Below, piece by piece: positions 16,081 to 24,752 of a stretch of DNA of 64,000 nucleotides. This DNA comes from JANJUB01 sp031386985. GTDB lineage: Bacteria; Armatimonadota; Fimbriimonadia; Fimbriimonadales; Fimbriimonadaceae. The first letter of the stretch is position 1, and each line of letters begins with the position of its first letter. Position numbers and translations under genes: made by a program. Location: assembly GCA_031386985.1 (NCBI GenBank), contig JANNCV010000043.1, forward strand, positions 40,447 through 104,446, given 5' to 3'. The notes beneath the pieces were generated by a model, which saw only the letters and a program-made list of their open reading frames with translations, had not been told where the DNA came from and made no database searches.

Positions 16081-17160
16081 ATGCGAGATACAGCAAGCGT
16101 CAGTATTCACGAGCTCATAGAAATTGGCTTTCACGAGCGAGCCTCGGACATCTTCGTCAAGTGTAATTCGGTTCCCATGATGCGCCAACACGCGGCGATG
16201 AAACCGGTTCCAGGCGACTGGCCCGTCATGGACGAAGCGAACACCCGGAGAATCAACCACGACCTGATGACCGAGCGTCAACGCCGGATTTACGAAGATA
16301 AATATGAAATGGACCTCGCCTTTGGCGTTAAAAACCTTTGCCGCGTACGTGCGAATCTCCATAGGCAAAAGGGCACCGACGGCATTGTTTGCCGAATTAT
16401 CCCTTTGACGATCCTTTCCATTGAGGATTTAGGACTCCACCCCACGCTCAAGCAGTTTGGCAATCCTCGAATGGGCTTGATTCTTTTCACCGGCCCGACG
16501 GGTTCAGGAAAGACAACTTCCCTGGCCGCGGTTCTGGACATGATTAACAATACGCGATCGGTCCACATTGTTACGATTGAAGATCCGCTTGAGTTCGTCC
16601 ACGAGGACAAGAAGTCATACGTGACGCAACGAGAGATCGGCATTGACACCGAAGACTTCCTCCCCGCTATGCGCGCGGTACTTCGTGAAGCTCCCGACGT
16701 AATTCTAGTTGGTGAAATGCGTGACACCACGACCTTCCAAACCGCGCTACAAGCGGGTGAAACGGGTCACTTGGTCTTTTCAACAGTTCACACTTCCTCA
16801 GCTTATGAGACCATGGACCGAATCATTAACATGTTCCCTCCGCACGAGAAAGATCACCTTTGTATGCGACTAGCAAACTCATTGCGCTACATTGTTTCGC
16901 AAAAGCTTGTTCCCCGAGCCGATGGCAACGGACGTATTTGCGCGATGGAAATCTTGGTTTGTACACCAACCGTTTCAAAGAAGATTGAAGATGCTCACTT
17001 TAGCGATCTGTATGAACTGATGAACGAAGGCGAGTTCTGGGGAATGCAAACAATGAACCAATCGCTTTACAAATTTGTTAAGGCCGGTGTTATCACGGAG
17101 CAAACCGCGCTAAACTACGCAGGTATTCAGTCAGAGCTCAAACAGATGCTCCGACGATAA
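16081..17160 (+). CDS. PilT/PilU-family pilus retraction ATPase, divergent member
   Basis: This 359-residue hexameric secretion-type ATPase has Walker A FTGPTGSGKTT, an Asp box in VTIEDPLEFVHED, Walker B DVILVGEMRD, and the His box GHLVFSTVHT. Unlike the next two genes, its C-terminus lacks the AIRNLIRE-type retraction motif and has PTVSKKIEDAHFSD in the same place, which resembles the PilU pattern. It is first of three adjacent paralogues and probably works with them at the base of type IV pili in the cytoplasm. Confidence 0.9.
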   Translation: MRDTASVSIHELIEIGFHERASDIFVKCNSVPMMRQHAAMKPVPGDWPVMDEANTRRINHDLMTERQRRIYEDKYEMDLAFGVKNLCRVRANLHRQKGTDGIVCRIIPLTILSIEDLGLHPTLKQFGNPRMGLILFTGPTGSGKTTSLAAVLDMINNTRSVHIVTIEDPLEFVHEDKKSYVTQREIGIDTEDFLPAMRAVLREAPDVILVGEMRDTTTFQTALQAGETGHLVFSTVHTSSAYETMDRIINMFPPHEKDHLCMRLANSLRYIVSQKLVPRADGNGRICAMEILVCTPTVSKKIEDAHFSDLYELMNEGEFWGMQTMNQSLYKFVKAGVITEQTALNYAGIQSELKQMLRR

Positions 17161-17172
17161 GAGGAGTTGGCG

Positions 17173-18255
17173 TTGCATATAGATGATCTGTTAAGGGACC
17201 TAGTCTCAAAGGAAGCAAGTGATCTGCACATTAAAGCGGGCGAGCCCCCGATCATGCGCATACATGGGGCGCTCAAGAGGTCAGATTATCCTGTTCTGAC
17301 CGTTGAGGGCGCCGAAAACCTACTGTACAGCATCCTTAGCGATGTTCGAAAGGAAAAGCTCTACAAAGAGCGTGAGCTTGACCTCTCCTACTTTGTTGAG
17401 GGTGCCGCCCGATTCCGAGTCAATATGTTTTGGGATCAGCGGCGTATTGCGGCTGTTTTCCGGGTCATCCCTTACAAAATCCGAACAATTGACGAGTTGC
17501 GCCTCCCCTCGGTTACCAAACAACTCGCGTTAATGCCGCGCGGTTTAATCCTGGTTACGGGCCCGACCGGTTCTGGGAAGTCCACGAGCCTCGCGGCGAT
17601 GATTAATCACATCAACCTTAATCAGAGGTGCCATATCATGACAATCGAAGATCCGATTGAGTATGTCCACCCCGACTTACAAAGCATTGTCAATCAGCGC
17701 GAACTAGGAACCGACACCTTTGCATTCTCGGAGGCCTTGAAGCACGTTATGCGGCAAAACCCCGACGTGATTCTTGTTGGAGAAATGCGCGACCTTGAAA
17801 CGATTCAGTTGGCGATCACCGCCGCTGAAACCGGTCACCTCGTGCTATCAACTCTTCATACGGTTGACTCCGCGCAGACGATTGACCGGATCGTTGACGT
17901 TTTTGATCCTGACCAGCAGCCCCAGATCCGAACTCAGTTGAGCGTTACGTTGCGTGGGATTGTTTCTCAAGCACTACTCCCCACCAAGGACGGAAAATCT
18001 CGAGTGGGAGCATTTGAGGCAATGTTTGTAACGCCTTCGATTCGAACGCTGATTCGAGATGGCAAAACCCACCAACTCTACAGTGAAATCCAAACTGGAG
18101 GCGAATTCGGGATGAACACCCTTGACGGAGACTTGCTCAACCTTGTTGAAAAGGGAGCCGTCGAATACGAGCAAGCATTGGCCCGTGCTTCCGTGCCGAC
18201 CGAATTCCAAAGGCGAGCGATGGCAAAAGGGCTAGTGGAGGCTCCCAGTGCATAA
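17173..18255 (+). CDS. pilT: PilT-family twitching motility ATPase
   Basis: This 360-residue protein has the N-terminal PAS-like domain (HIDDLLRDLVSKEASDLHIKAG) and a RecA core with Walker A VTGPTGSGKST, TIEDPIEYVH, Walker B DVILVGEMRDLETI and HLVLSTLHTVD. The C-terminal SIRTLIRDGKTHQL is the retraction motif. A TTG at 17167 also opens the frame, but the GAGGAG ribosome site ends right against it. The TTG at 17173 has a 6-base spacer and gives the normal PilT start. It overlaps the next gene by 8 bases. Confidence 0.93.
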   Translation: MHIDDLLRDLVSKEASDLHIKAGEPPIMRIHGALKRSDYPVLTVEGAENLLYSILSDVRKEKLYKERELDLSYFVEGAARFRVNMFWDQRRIAAVFRVIPYKIRTIDELRLPSVTKQLALMPRGLILVTGPTGSGKSTSLAAMINHINLNQRCHIMTIEDPIEYVHPDLQSIVNQRELGTDTFAFSEALKHVMRQNPDVILVGEMRDLETIQLAITAAETGHLVLSTLHTVDSAQTIDRIVDVFDPDQQPQIRTQLSVTLRGIVSQALLPTKDGKSRVGAFEAMFVTPSIRTLIRDGKTHQLYSEIQTGGEFGMNTLDGDLLNLVEKGAVEYEQALARASVPTEFQRRAMAKGLVEAPSA

Positions 18256-19447
18256 GAAAATTGAAAACTTGCTCCGCAAGACGGTCGAGATGGATGGCTC
18301 CGACCTTCACTTCAAGACTGATTCCGGAAAGATCTATGTTCGCGTGTATGGAGAGCTTGTTCAGCTTGAAGATGAGGCGCCGCTCTTCAGCGACGAATTC
18401 AAGTCTTGCCTATTTGAAATGTTCTCCGAAGAGCAGAAAGGGCGCTATTACAAAGACCATGACCTGGACTTCGCCACCGAAATAGAAGGGGTTGCTCGGT
18501 TTCGAGGCAACGTCTACCAGCAACGCAACTGCACTCAGGCGGCCTTTCGGGTAATTCCTTATCACGTCAAGTCTATGGAAGAGCTGAGACTGCCGCCCGC
18601 GGCATTTGACTTTATCCATAAGCCTCGCGGGCTCGTTTTGGTTACTGGCCCGGCTGGATCAGGCAAGTCAACAACGTTGGCCTCAATGGTTGATCGCCTT
18701 AACTCAACGGAGCAACTACACATCGTAACCGTCGAAGACCCGATTGAATTTGTCCACAAAGACAAGGAATCCTTAATTCACCAAAGGGAACTTTATGAAG
18801 ACACGCTGAGCTTCTATAACGCACTCAAGTATGTTTTGAGGCAAGACCCTGACGTAATTCTCGTCGGCGAAATGCGTGATTTGGAAACGATTCACCAAGC
18901 GATAACATCGGCGGAAACGGGGCACCTTGTTTTTGCGACGTTGCATACGGTAGATGCAGTGCAAACGGTTGACCGAATTATTGACGTCTTCCCTACCCAC
19001 CAACAGCAGCAGATTCGTATGCAGCTCTCAGTTAACTTGGTGGGCGTTATCTCACAAACGCTCGTAAAGCGAAAGGATGGTAAGGGTCGAATTGCGGCCT
19101 ATGAATCCTTGGTGGCAACCAACGCGATCCGCAACCTTATTCGCGAAAACAAGAGCTTCCAGATCAACTCCATGATTCAAACGGGAATGAAGCAGAAAAT
19201 GCAAACTCTTGATCAGTCGCTCGCTTATTTGGTGACGGATGGGTTGATTACAATGGAAGATGGGCTTCACCGGTCAAAGGACCCCGGAGAGTTCAAACGC
19301 ATGATTGCTTTAATGGGAGAGTCTGCCGAAAAAGCGGCCGCGGGTGGGCAGCCGCCAGCACCCCGACCCGGGCAACCACCCACGGCCCCGCCGGTTCAAG
19401 GCGGAGTGCGAGGACAGCCGAATCGCCCACAAATAAACCGCGAGTAG
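18248..19447 (+). CDS. pilT: PilT-family twitching motility ATPase with proline-rich tail
   Basis: This 399-residue protein starts at GTG 18248 behind GTGGAGG and overlaps the previous gene. It has Walker A VTGPAGSGKST (Ala in place of Thr), TVEDPIEFVHKD, Walker B DVILVGEMRD, HLVFATLHTVD and a canonical AIRNLIRE at the C-terminal domain. About 35 extra residues at the end are rich in Pro, Gly and Gln and should be disordered, perhaps a docking tail. Three retraction ATPases in a row suggest division of labour rather than redundancy. Confidence 0.93.
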   Translation: MHKKIENLLRKTVEMDGSDLHFKTDSGKIYVRVYGELVQLEDEAPLFSDEFKSCLFEMFSEEQKGRYYKDHDLDFATEIEGVARFRGNVYQQRNCTQAAFRVIPYHVKSMEELRLPPAAFDFIHKPRGLVLVTGPAGSGKSTTLASMVDRLNSTEQLHIVTVEDPIEFVHKDKESLIHQRELYEDTLSFYNALKYVLRQDPDVILVGEMRDLETIHQAITSAETGHLVFATLHTVDAVQTVDRIIDVFPTHQQQQIRMQLSVNLVGVISQTLVKRKDGKGRIAAYESLVATNAIRNLIRENKSFQINSMIQTGMKQKMQTLDQSLAYLVTDGLITMEDGLHRSKDPGEFKRMIALMGESAEKAAAGGQPPAPRPGQPPTAPPVQGGVRGQPNRPQINRE

Positions 19448-19466
19448 CTTCATACTATTGAGTTAA

Positions 19467-20387
19467 GTGACGCCCCCTAACACCCCAAAACGAATCGGCC
19501 TGGAGCCCATTCTTCTTGGGGTAATGGTTCTTTGGGGGTTCAACTTCGTAGCTCTGAAGTTGCTCCTTAAGGAGATGGAGCCATCCACCGCCGCCCTCGG
19601 TCGCTGGTTCCTCATGGCCCTGTTTCTTTATGTGTATTGCCGATGGAAGGGCATTTCACTAAGAATGCCCGTCGGCGAAGCCTGGCGGGTGCATTTGCAA
19701 GGGCTCCTCTCGATGGGTGTTTACATGGTGCTCTTTACGCTCGGAATGAAGTACGCGACTCCCGCAGAAGGGGCAATTATTCTTGGCTGTTCGCCGGTGT
19801 TTACCCTGCTTTTGGCGGTTCTTTTCAAGCAAGAGCGGTTTCGGGTCGTAATCTTAATGGGCACTCTGATCGCTTTCATGGGCGTGGGGCTCGTCGTTCT
19901 GGCCTCGCCTGATGCGAAGTTTGGCTCGAAGGAATTGTTGGGTGATGCACTCTTATTCGCCTCGGCATTCGTTTGGGCTATGGGGACCGTAATCAGCCGA
20001 CCTCTGGTTTCCAAGATGGATCCTATCGCCCTCGCCACCTTGGCCATGCCCGCCGGGCTTGTTGCGCTCTTGGCCTTTGGGGGCAACGATTTTCTGAACA
20101 CCCATTGGGACAGAGTGACCGTTACCGGTTGGAGCATGCTAATTTACTTTGCCCTTTTTGCCGGCGGAATCGGCTTCATGGGCTTTTACACGGGAGTTCG
20201 CAAGGTGGGCGCTGCGGGAGCCATGCTGTATCAATACTTTGTGGCCCCGATAGCGGCGCTCAGTAGTTTGATCTTCCTTGGCAAAGGTTTGGTCCCGCTC
20301 CAGTTGGCGGGGCTCGTAGTTGTAATCGGGGGGGTATGGGTCGCTAATCAGGCGCGCTTGCGCCATGTGCCCTCGAGCGAAGCGTAA
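19467..20387 (+). CDS. EamA/DMT-family membrane transporter
   Basis: This 306-residue protein has ten hydrophobic segments in two repeated halves, the EamA pattern (ILLGVMVLWGFNFVALKLLL; LLGDALLFASAFVWAMGTV). Start is a GTG with a poor ribosome site, and later starts would cut the first helix. Members export small metabolites or amino acids; the substrate is unknown. Its last 44 bases overlap antiparallel with the PAP2 gene, so both ends are coding on both strands. Confidence 0.88.
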   Translation: MTPPNTPKRIGLEPILLGVMVLWGFNFVALKLLLKEMEPSTAALGRWFLMALFLYVYCRWKGISLRMPVGEAWRVHLQGLLSMGVYMVLFTLGMKYATPAEGAIILGCSPVFTLLLAVLFKQERFRVVILMGTLIAFMGVGLVVLASPDAKFGSKELLGDALLFASAFVWAMGTVISRPLVSKMDPIALATLAMPAGLVALLAFGGNDFLNTHWDRVTVTGWSMLIYFALFAGGIGFMGFYTGVRKVGAAGAMLYQYFVAPIAALSSLIFLGKGLVPLQLAGLVVVIGGVWVANQARLRHVPSSEA

Positions 20388-20907
20388 TCGAAACCACAAT
20401 AGCGGCGATCAATGCGCCGTTTGCGATCCCACCGAGGACGTCCGTCGGCCAGTGAACTCCGCGGTAGATCCGGCTGAAACCCACAAGCGATGCCCAGCCA
20501 ATGGCCAGCGCCTTCCATTTCCAGTTTAGACTAGGATTGAGCAACACGAAAGCCATGGCCAACCCAAATGCGCCCGCGGTATGACCGCTAGGGAAACTCT
20601 TGTAGTAGATGTCTTCCTGCGGCAAAGCCCATTCAAAGTTGCTCGGGCGTTCCCGCTCGAAAATTCTTTTCAGAGCGCTGTTCGAAAGCCCGGCGATGAT
20701 GCCAGACCATGCCACCGGCCACAACCAATCCCAACGCCCATTTGGAAGTCTCCTGAAATCCAAACCAACGAGAGCTAAGATGACCGCCTGAACCCAACCG
20801 AGACCAGTGGAACTGATAACCCAAAAAACGGGATCAAGCCAATCACGATGGAACCCGAGGTGGATCAAGCGAAAAAGGGACTGATCAAGGTCCCAAAGGC
20901 CGTTCAT
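20344..20907 (-). CDS. PAP2-superfamily membrane phosphatase
   Basis: This protein has 187 residues from the ATG at 20907 (MNGLWDLDQSLFRL), overlapping the upstream FmdB gene as ATGA; the frame is open further to 20949. The three PAP2 motifs are present: KRIFERERPS, FPSGHTAGAF with the catalytic His, and SRIYRGVHWPTDVLGG with the nucleophilic His. Several transmembrane helices surround them. It probably dephosphorylates undecaprenyl pyrophosphate or a related lipid phosphate. Confidence 0.9.
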   Translation of the reverse strand: MNGLWDLDQSLFRLIHLGFHRDWLDPVFWVISSTGLGWVQAVILALVGLDFRRLPNGRWDWLWPVAWSGIIAGLSNSALKRIFERERPSNFEWALPQEDIYYKSFPSGHTAGAFGLAMAFVLLNPSLNWKWKALAIGWASLVGFSRIYRGVHWPTDVLGGIANGALIAAIVVSITLRSRAHGASAPD

Positions 20908-21173
20908 GGAGCTGCTTCGGACGCTGGAGCGGGCACACAAGCCGGGCAAGCGGCGGGCTCACCGGTACACTCCTTAGCTACATCTGGAGCCTTCGAGGCG
21001 GAATCGTTCACATAGAACCCCGATCCCTTGAACATCATCGCCGTCGGCTGAATAATCCGCCGGAGGGTGTCCTCGCCGCCGCATTGACAATCCTTCAACG
21101 CGTCTTCAACGATTCGCTGTTCAACTTCGAACGTCTGTTCACATTTCTTGCACTCGTAGACGTAGGTGGGCAT
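20904..21173 (-). CDS. FmdB-family zinc ribbon protein
   Basis: This 89-residue protein starts with MPTYVYECKKCEQTFEV, the standard FmdB/CxxC zinc ribbon, followed by the second pair in KDCQCGGED and IIQPTAMMFKGSGFYVND. The C-terminus has extra Cys residues (CTGEPAACPACVP). FmdB proteins are called putative regulators, and their biochemical role is not settled. It is translationally coupled to the PAP2 phosphatase. Confidence 0.9.
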   Translation of the reverse strand: MPTYVYECKKCEQTFEVEQRIVEDALKDCQCGGEDTLRRIIQPTAMMFKGSGFYVNDSASKAPDVAKECTGEPAACPACVPAPASEAAP

Positions 21174-21244
21174 AACTTTGCCTTATTGTGGCAGAATTTA
21201 GCGCAACGCGAGTTCAATGACCCGCGTATTCCGTAAAGCCCGCG

Positions 21245-22093
21245 ATGTTTGGACAGACCTTTGCCGTTCCCGATTTAGGAAAGATCGGCATTCTTGTAAT
21301 TCTAGAAGCGCTACTTTCCGCCGATAATGCCCTGATCTTGGCCATCATGGTTCGCCATCTGCCCAAGGACCAACAAAAGCGTGCGTTGTTCTATGGCTTG
21401 GCCGGAGCGTTTGTCTTCCGGCTGGGGGCGATCGTGCTCGCTAGTAGCATTGCTTCGTTTTGGTGGTTGCAAGGCGTCGGAGCGCTCTATCTTTTCTATC
21501 TGCCGATCAAGCATTTTATTCAACTAGGTGGAAACAACGAGCACAAAGGGGCGGCTGGGGCTGGATTTTGGTTGACGGTGCTTTACGCGGATTTGGCGGA
21601 TCTCGCCTTTGCCATTGATTCTGTCCTCGTTGCTGTCGCAATTGAACCTAATCCAAATAAGATTTGGGTGGTTTATGGGGGCGCGGTGCTTGGGATCGTC
21701 TTGTTAAGGTGGGCAGCGGGATTCTTTTTGAGGCTACTGGAGAAGTACCCCGCTCTTGACCATCTTGCCTATGTGCTGGTGGGCTGGGCGGGAGTTAAGC
21801 TTGCTTTCCTGACTGGTCATACGTTTGAAAACCACTACAACAAAACCCATTCCGTGCCACTCGGCTTTCAGTTCCCGGAGCTGTCGCCTTGGATATTCTG
21901 GATTGGATTGATTCTAATCGTCCTCGTTGGCTCGTGGGTTGCATTCAAACAAGGACCCGATACCACAGACCGAACGCTTGAAGAAGCCGCTGAGCAGGTT
22001 GAAGGAGCAATGGATGCGATGGGGGATGACGCTTTCGATGACATCGCCGAGCAGCTTGACGAAAAGGAAAATGAAAACTTAGAGCAATCTTAG
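21245..22093 (+). CDS. TerC/YkoY-family integral membrane protein
   Basis: This 282-residue protein has about seven transmembrane helices and the TerC acidic motifs in helices 1 and around 120: EALLSADNALILA and ADLAFAIDSVLVAVAI. These residues are linked with Mn(II) export in the family. The C-terminal 40 residues are acidic and probably cytoplasmic. I looked for a yybP-ykoY manganese riboswitch in the 71-base upstream gap and saw none. Confidence 0.88.
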   Translation: MFGQTFAVPDLGKIGILVILEALLSADNALILAIMVRHLPKDQQKRALFYGLAGAFVFRLGAIVLASSIASFWWLQGVGALYLFYLPIKHFIQLGGNNEHKGAAGAGFWLTVLYADLADLAFAIDSVLVAVAIEPNPNKIWVVYGGAVLGIVLLRWAAGFFLRLLEKYPALDHLAYVLVGWAGVKLAFLTGHTFENHYNKTHSVPLGFQFPELSPWIFWIGLILIVLVGSWVAFKQGPDTTDRTLEEAAEQVEGAMDAMGDDAFDDIAEQLDEKENENLEQS

Positions 22094-22156
22094 AATTTCG
22101 ATAATATTCGCCGATAATATGATGTTGAGGGCATTGCGCCTTCATCGGGTGATGTT

Positions 22157-24019
22157 ATGAACTGGATTGCGGCTTTAGGAGTGGGCGGAATGGTTGGGGC
22201 GGTAGGAGCCTACATCTATGATCGCTTGTATTGGCGAGGGCTCGGCCCGAAGGTGGGTCAAGGCGACAACCCGTTCAAGGCGGATATGATGGCTTTGCGA
22301 GGTCGGTTTGATGACGCGCAGGAGAAGCTAGCCAAGGCAAAACTCGATAACGAAGAGCTCCAATCTCAGCTAGCCCAAGTGAGTTCGGGAGACACAACTG
22401 CGCTAATTCGCGATCTTGATCAGGCGAAAACCACGATTCTGGAACTTCAGAGCAACTCTCGATCAGATCAGGAATTGCAACGGCAACTGCTGGAAACCCG
22501 TACCGAGCTGGCCGCACTTCAATCCGGAGCTTCGAGCGGCAACAATGACCTTACCCAGAGATTGGCAGAGGCGGAAGCCGAACTTGATGGCTACCGTTCG
22601 ATAGAAGAGATAACAAAAGTAGAAATGGCAGAACTACGCCGAAAGGCGGCGATGTCTTCCTCAGAGGTGCCGCCCCTTCCTTCACCCGAACTTTCAACCC
22701 TAAAGGATGAGATAATGGCAAAGGACACGCGAATCGGCGAGTTACAAGCATTGCTTGCCTCCACCGGCGGAGTCAGCCACGATGTTGAGGCTAAGGAAAG
22801 CCAAATTCGGGCGCTTACCAGTCAGCTCGAATCTTCACGCGAGATGATTCGGCGACTCGAAGACCGGATATTCAACGAAAAGGTCTCCGAATCCTCGGTT
22901 GATGAAGACACCCTCGTTAAGCGAGCGGAAGGAGCCGAGGGCAGGGTTGTTCAGCTTCAAGGCGAAGCAGAAGCGTTGCGACAAGAGCTTGAACGCATGA
23001 AATTCAACTTGGACGATCGAGACAAGCAAATTGCCTCCGCAACGCTGATGGCCGATCTGGAACACCTCCAACAGCAAGCAGACGCTTCAGAAACAGCTCG
23101 ACGCGACCTTGAAGCTCAGCTTCGGGTAGCCCTCGCCAAAATTGACGAGAGCGCAAACCAACCGGCGCAGGCCGCCGAATTGCAGATGCAGCTCAGTGAG
23201 GCGAATGAAAAACTTAAATCGGCGATGATCGCAAGTGATCGGGCCGCCTTTCAGGATCGCCAAATTCAGGCACTGGAAGCAGACCTCCATGCTGCTCGGG
23301 CTGCTCAAACCCAACTTCAGGCCGAAATGTTGGAGCTTAGAGATAAGGACTCCAAGAAAAGCGCCCTCAAACAAGATATTGAAGATCTGACGGCGAAACT
23401 CCAAGAAAAAGAGAACAAGATTGCAGCCCTTATGACCGAAGCGGCCGGGTTTGAGGCGCAGAAGACGATGGTTGACACTCTGCAACATCAGAACTCACAG
23501 TTGATCCAGCAAACAGAGGCGTTGAGCGCTCAGGTTCGCCTTGCCGAAGCCCAAGCCGAGCAAAGTGAGCACTCGGCGGTTAAGACCGCAGACCTCGAAA
23601 TGAAATTGGCTAATGCCAACCGTGAACTTGCCGATGTTCACCAGCTCCGGGCAAGCTTGGAGCACCACCGAACTGCTCTTGGCCGTGTGATCGGCGAAGT
23701 AAACTCCCTGCGCGACGGTTTGGCCCCCATTTCCTCAAGCACGGCCGGTCCTCCGACGATGGAATCAGTACCGTTCGTTGCAACCGCTCCAGTTCCAACG
23801 GCAGAACCGAGCCTCCCAAAACGTGATCCGCTCGAGCAGATAAACGGGATCGGTTTCGTTTACGAACGAAAGCTCTGGGACGCTGGCATTCTCACGTTTA
23901 GCGACTTGGCTAGCGCAACTCCCGACGAAATTACTAAAGCTATCATGCCGGAACCTTGGCAGCACATCGAACCTACTGAGTGGATACTAGAGGCCGCGGA
24001 TCGCGTCGCAGGAGAATAG
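22157..24019 (+). CDS. Membrane-anchored coiled-coil protein with C-terminal helix-hairpin-helix domain
   Basis: This protein has 620 residues. One N-terminal helix (IAALGVGGMVGAVGAYIYDRLY) precedes about 450 residues of nearly continuous coiled coil rich in Glu, Gln, Leu, Ala and Lys. After a Pro-rich linker comes a compact domain, DPLEQINGIGFVYERKLWDAG followed by ILTFSDLASATPDEI, typical of the HhH/H3TH domain found in COG3743-like proteins. That domain usually binds DNA or other proteins. A long rod tethering it to the membrane suggests a scaffold. It starts an apparent operon with a one-domain partner at 24023. Confidence 0.8.
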   Translation: MNWIAALGVGGMVGAVGAYIYDRLYWRGLGPKVGQGDNPFKADMMALRGRFDDAQEKLAKAKLDNEELQSQLAQVSSGDTTALIRDLDQAKTTILELQSNSRSDQELQRQLLETRTELAALQSGASSGNNDLTQRLAEAEAELDGYRSIEEITKVEMAELRRKAAMSSSEVPPLPSPELSTLKDEIMAKDTRIGELQALLASTGGVSHDVEAKESQIRALTSQLESSREMIRRLEDRIFNEKVSESSVDEDTLVKRAEGAEGRVVQLQGEAEALRQELERMKFNLDDRDKQIASATLMADLEHLQQQADASETARRDLEAQLRVALAKIDESANQPAQAAELQMQLSEANEKLKSAMIASDRAAFQDRQIQALEADLHAARAAQTQLQAEMLELRDKDSKKSALKQDIEDLTAKLQEKENKIAALMTEAAGFEAQKTMVDTLQHQNSQLIQQTEALSAQVRLAEAQAEQSEHSAVKTADLEMKLANANRELADVHQLRASLEHHRTALGRVIGEVNSLRDGLAPISSSTAGPPTMESVPFVATAPVPTAEPSLPKRDPLEQINGIGFVYERKLWDAGILTFSDLASATPDEITKAIMPEPWQHIEPTEWILEAADRVAGE

Positions 24020-24022
24020 CGC

Positions 24023-24697
24023 ATGGTTCGAACTGAAGACGAAATCAAAAAGCACGATTTGATTGACCTGTCGTGGTTTCTGCTGTGGGGGCTCGTGGCC
24101 CTCTATGGTTATCTTTCGGCGTCTCCCGCAAACGAGTATCGCCCCAATAAAGTAAAGCACATATCACTTGAAACTCCGAAGAGCCTGATTGTTGATACAA
24201 AGATCGTCACCTTTTCTGGCCTCTCGCCGGGGGTGAAAGTAGACATGATTGATGACACCACCTGGATTGGATCTTCCAAGGTTGGTGAGGGCGGGCGCTG
24301 GATGATCAAAATGCCCATTGAAATGGTTGACGGCCGCTTGATAACGTTTCGGGCTGAAGATGAAAATGGCAATCCGGTTGGCGAAAAGCTGGGTCCGTTT
24401 GGCTATCAGCGTGCGCCAATCTTAAGGTCAGAGCCCGGTGAGTCTCCATCTAAACCGCCAAAAGTTGAAAAGCCACAATCCGGAAGCTCCCTCATCAAAG
24501 GAAAAAACACGGTTGTTGGGAAAGCAGAACCAGGCGCGAAGATCAAGGTTTACGCAAACAAAGTGCTCTTGGCAACGACCATTGCCGACAATCGTGGAAC
24601 ATGGAAAACAACGGTCAGCTTCGATCCGGGGGCCAAGCGGCTTTCGGCGGTCGCCGCGGATAGTAGCAAACACACCATCGAATTCGAGGTCCATTAG
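24023..24697 (+). CDS. Single-span membrane protein with Ig-like repeats
   Basis: This 224-residue protein has a transmembrane helix at residues 17-34 (LSWFLLWGLVALYGYLS) followed by two beta-sandwich-like repeats of the kind used in bacterial Ig-like adhesive domains (TFSGLSPGVKVDMIDD; VVGKAEPGAKIKVYANKVLLAT, GTWKTTVSFDPGAKRLSAVA). A Pro/Ser/Lys linker joins them. It begins 3 bases after the coiled-coil gene and is likely its partner. No enzymatic motif is visible. Confidence 0.75.
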   Translation: MVRTEDEIKKHDLIDLSWFLLWGLVALYGYLSASPANEYRPNKVKHISLETPKSLIVDTKIVTFSGLSPGVKVDMIDDTTWIGSSKVGEGGRWMIKMPIEMVDGRLITFRAEDENGNPVGEKLGPFGYQRAPILRSEPGESPSKPPKVEKPQSGSSLIKGKNTVVGKAEPGAKIKVYANKVLLATTIADNRGTWKTTVSFDPGAKRLSAVAADSSKHTIEFEVH

Positions 24698-24752
24698 AGG
24701 ATCATGACTCAACTTACCGATAATTCGGATAACAAACCGGGAAAGACTAGAT

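Noticed and set aside
21174..21244. yybP-ykoY manganese riboswitch upstream of the TerC-family gene
   Set aside because: The gap is only 71 bases and I could not find the conserved loop sequences or stems.
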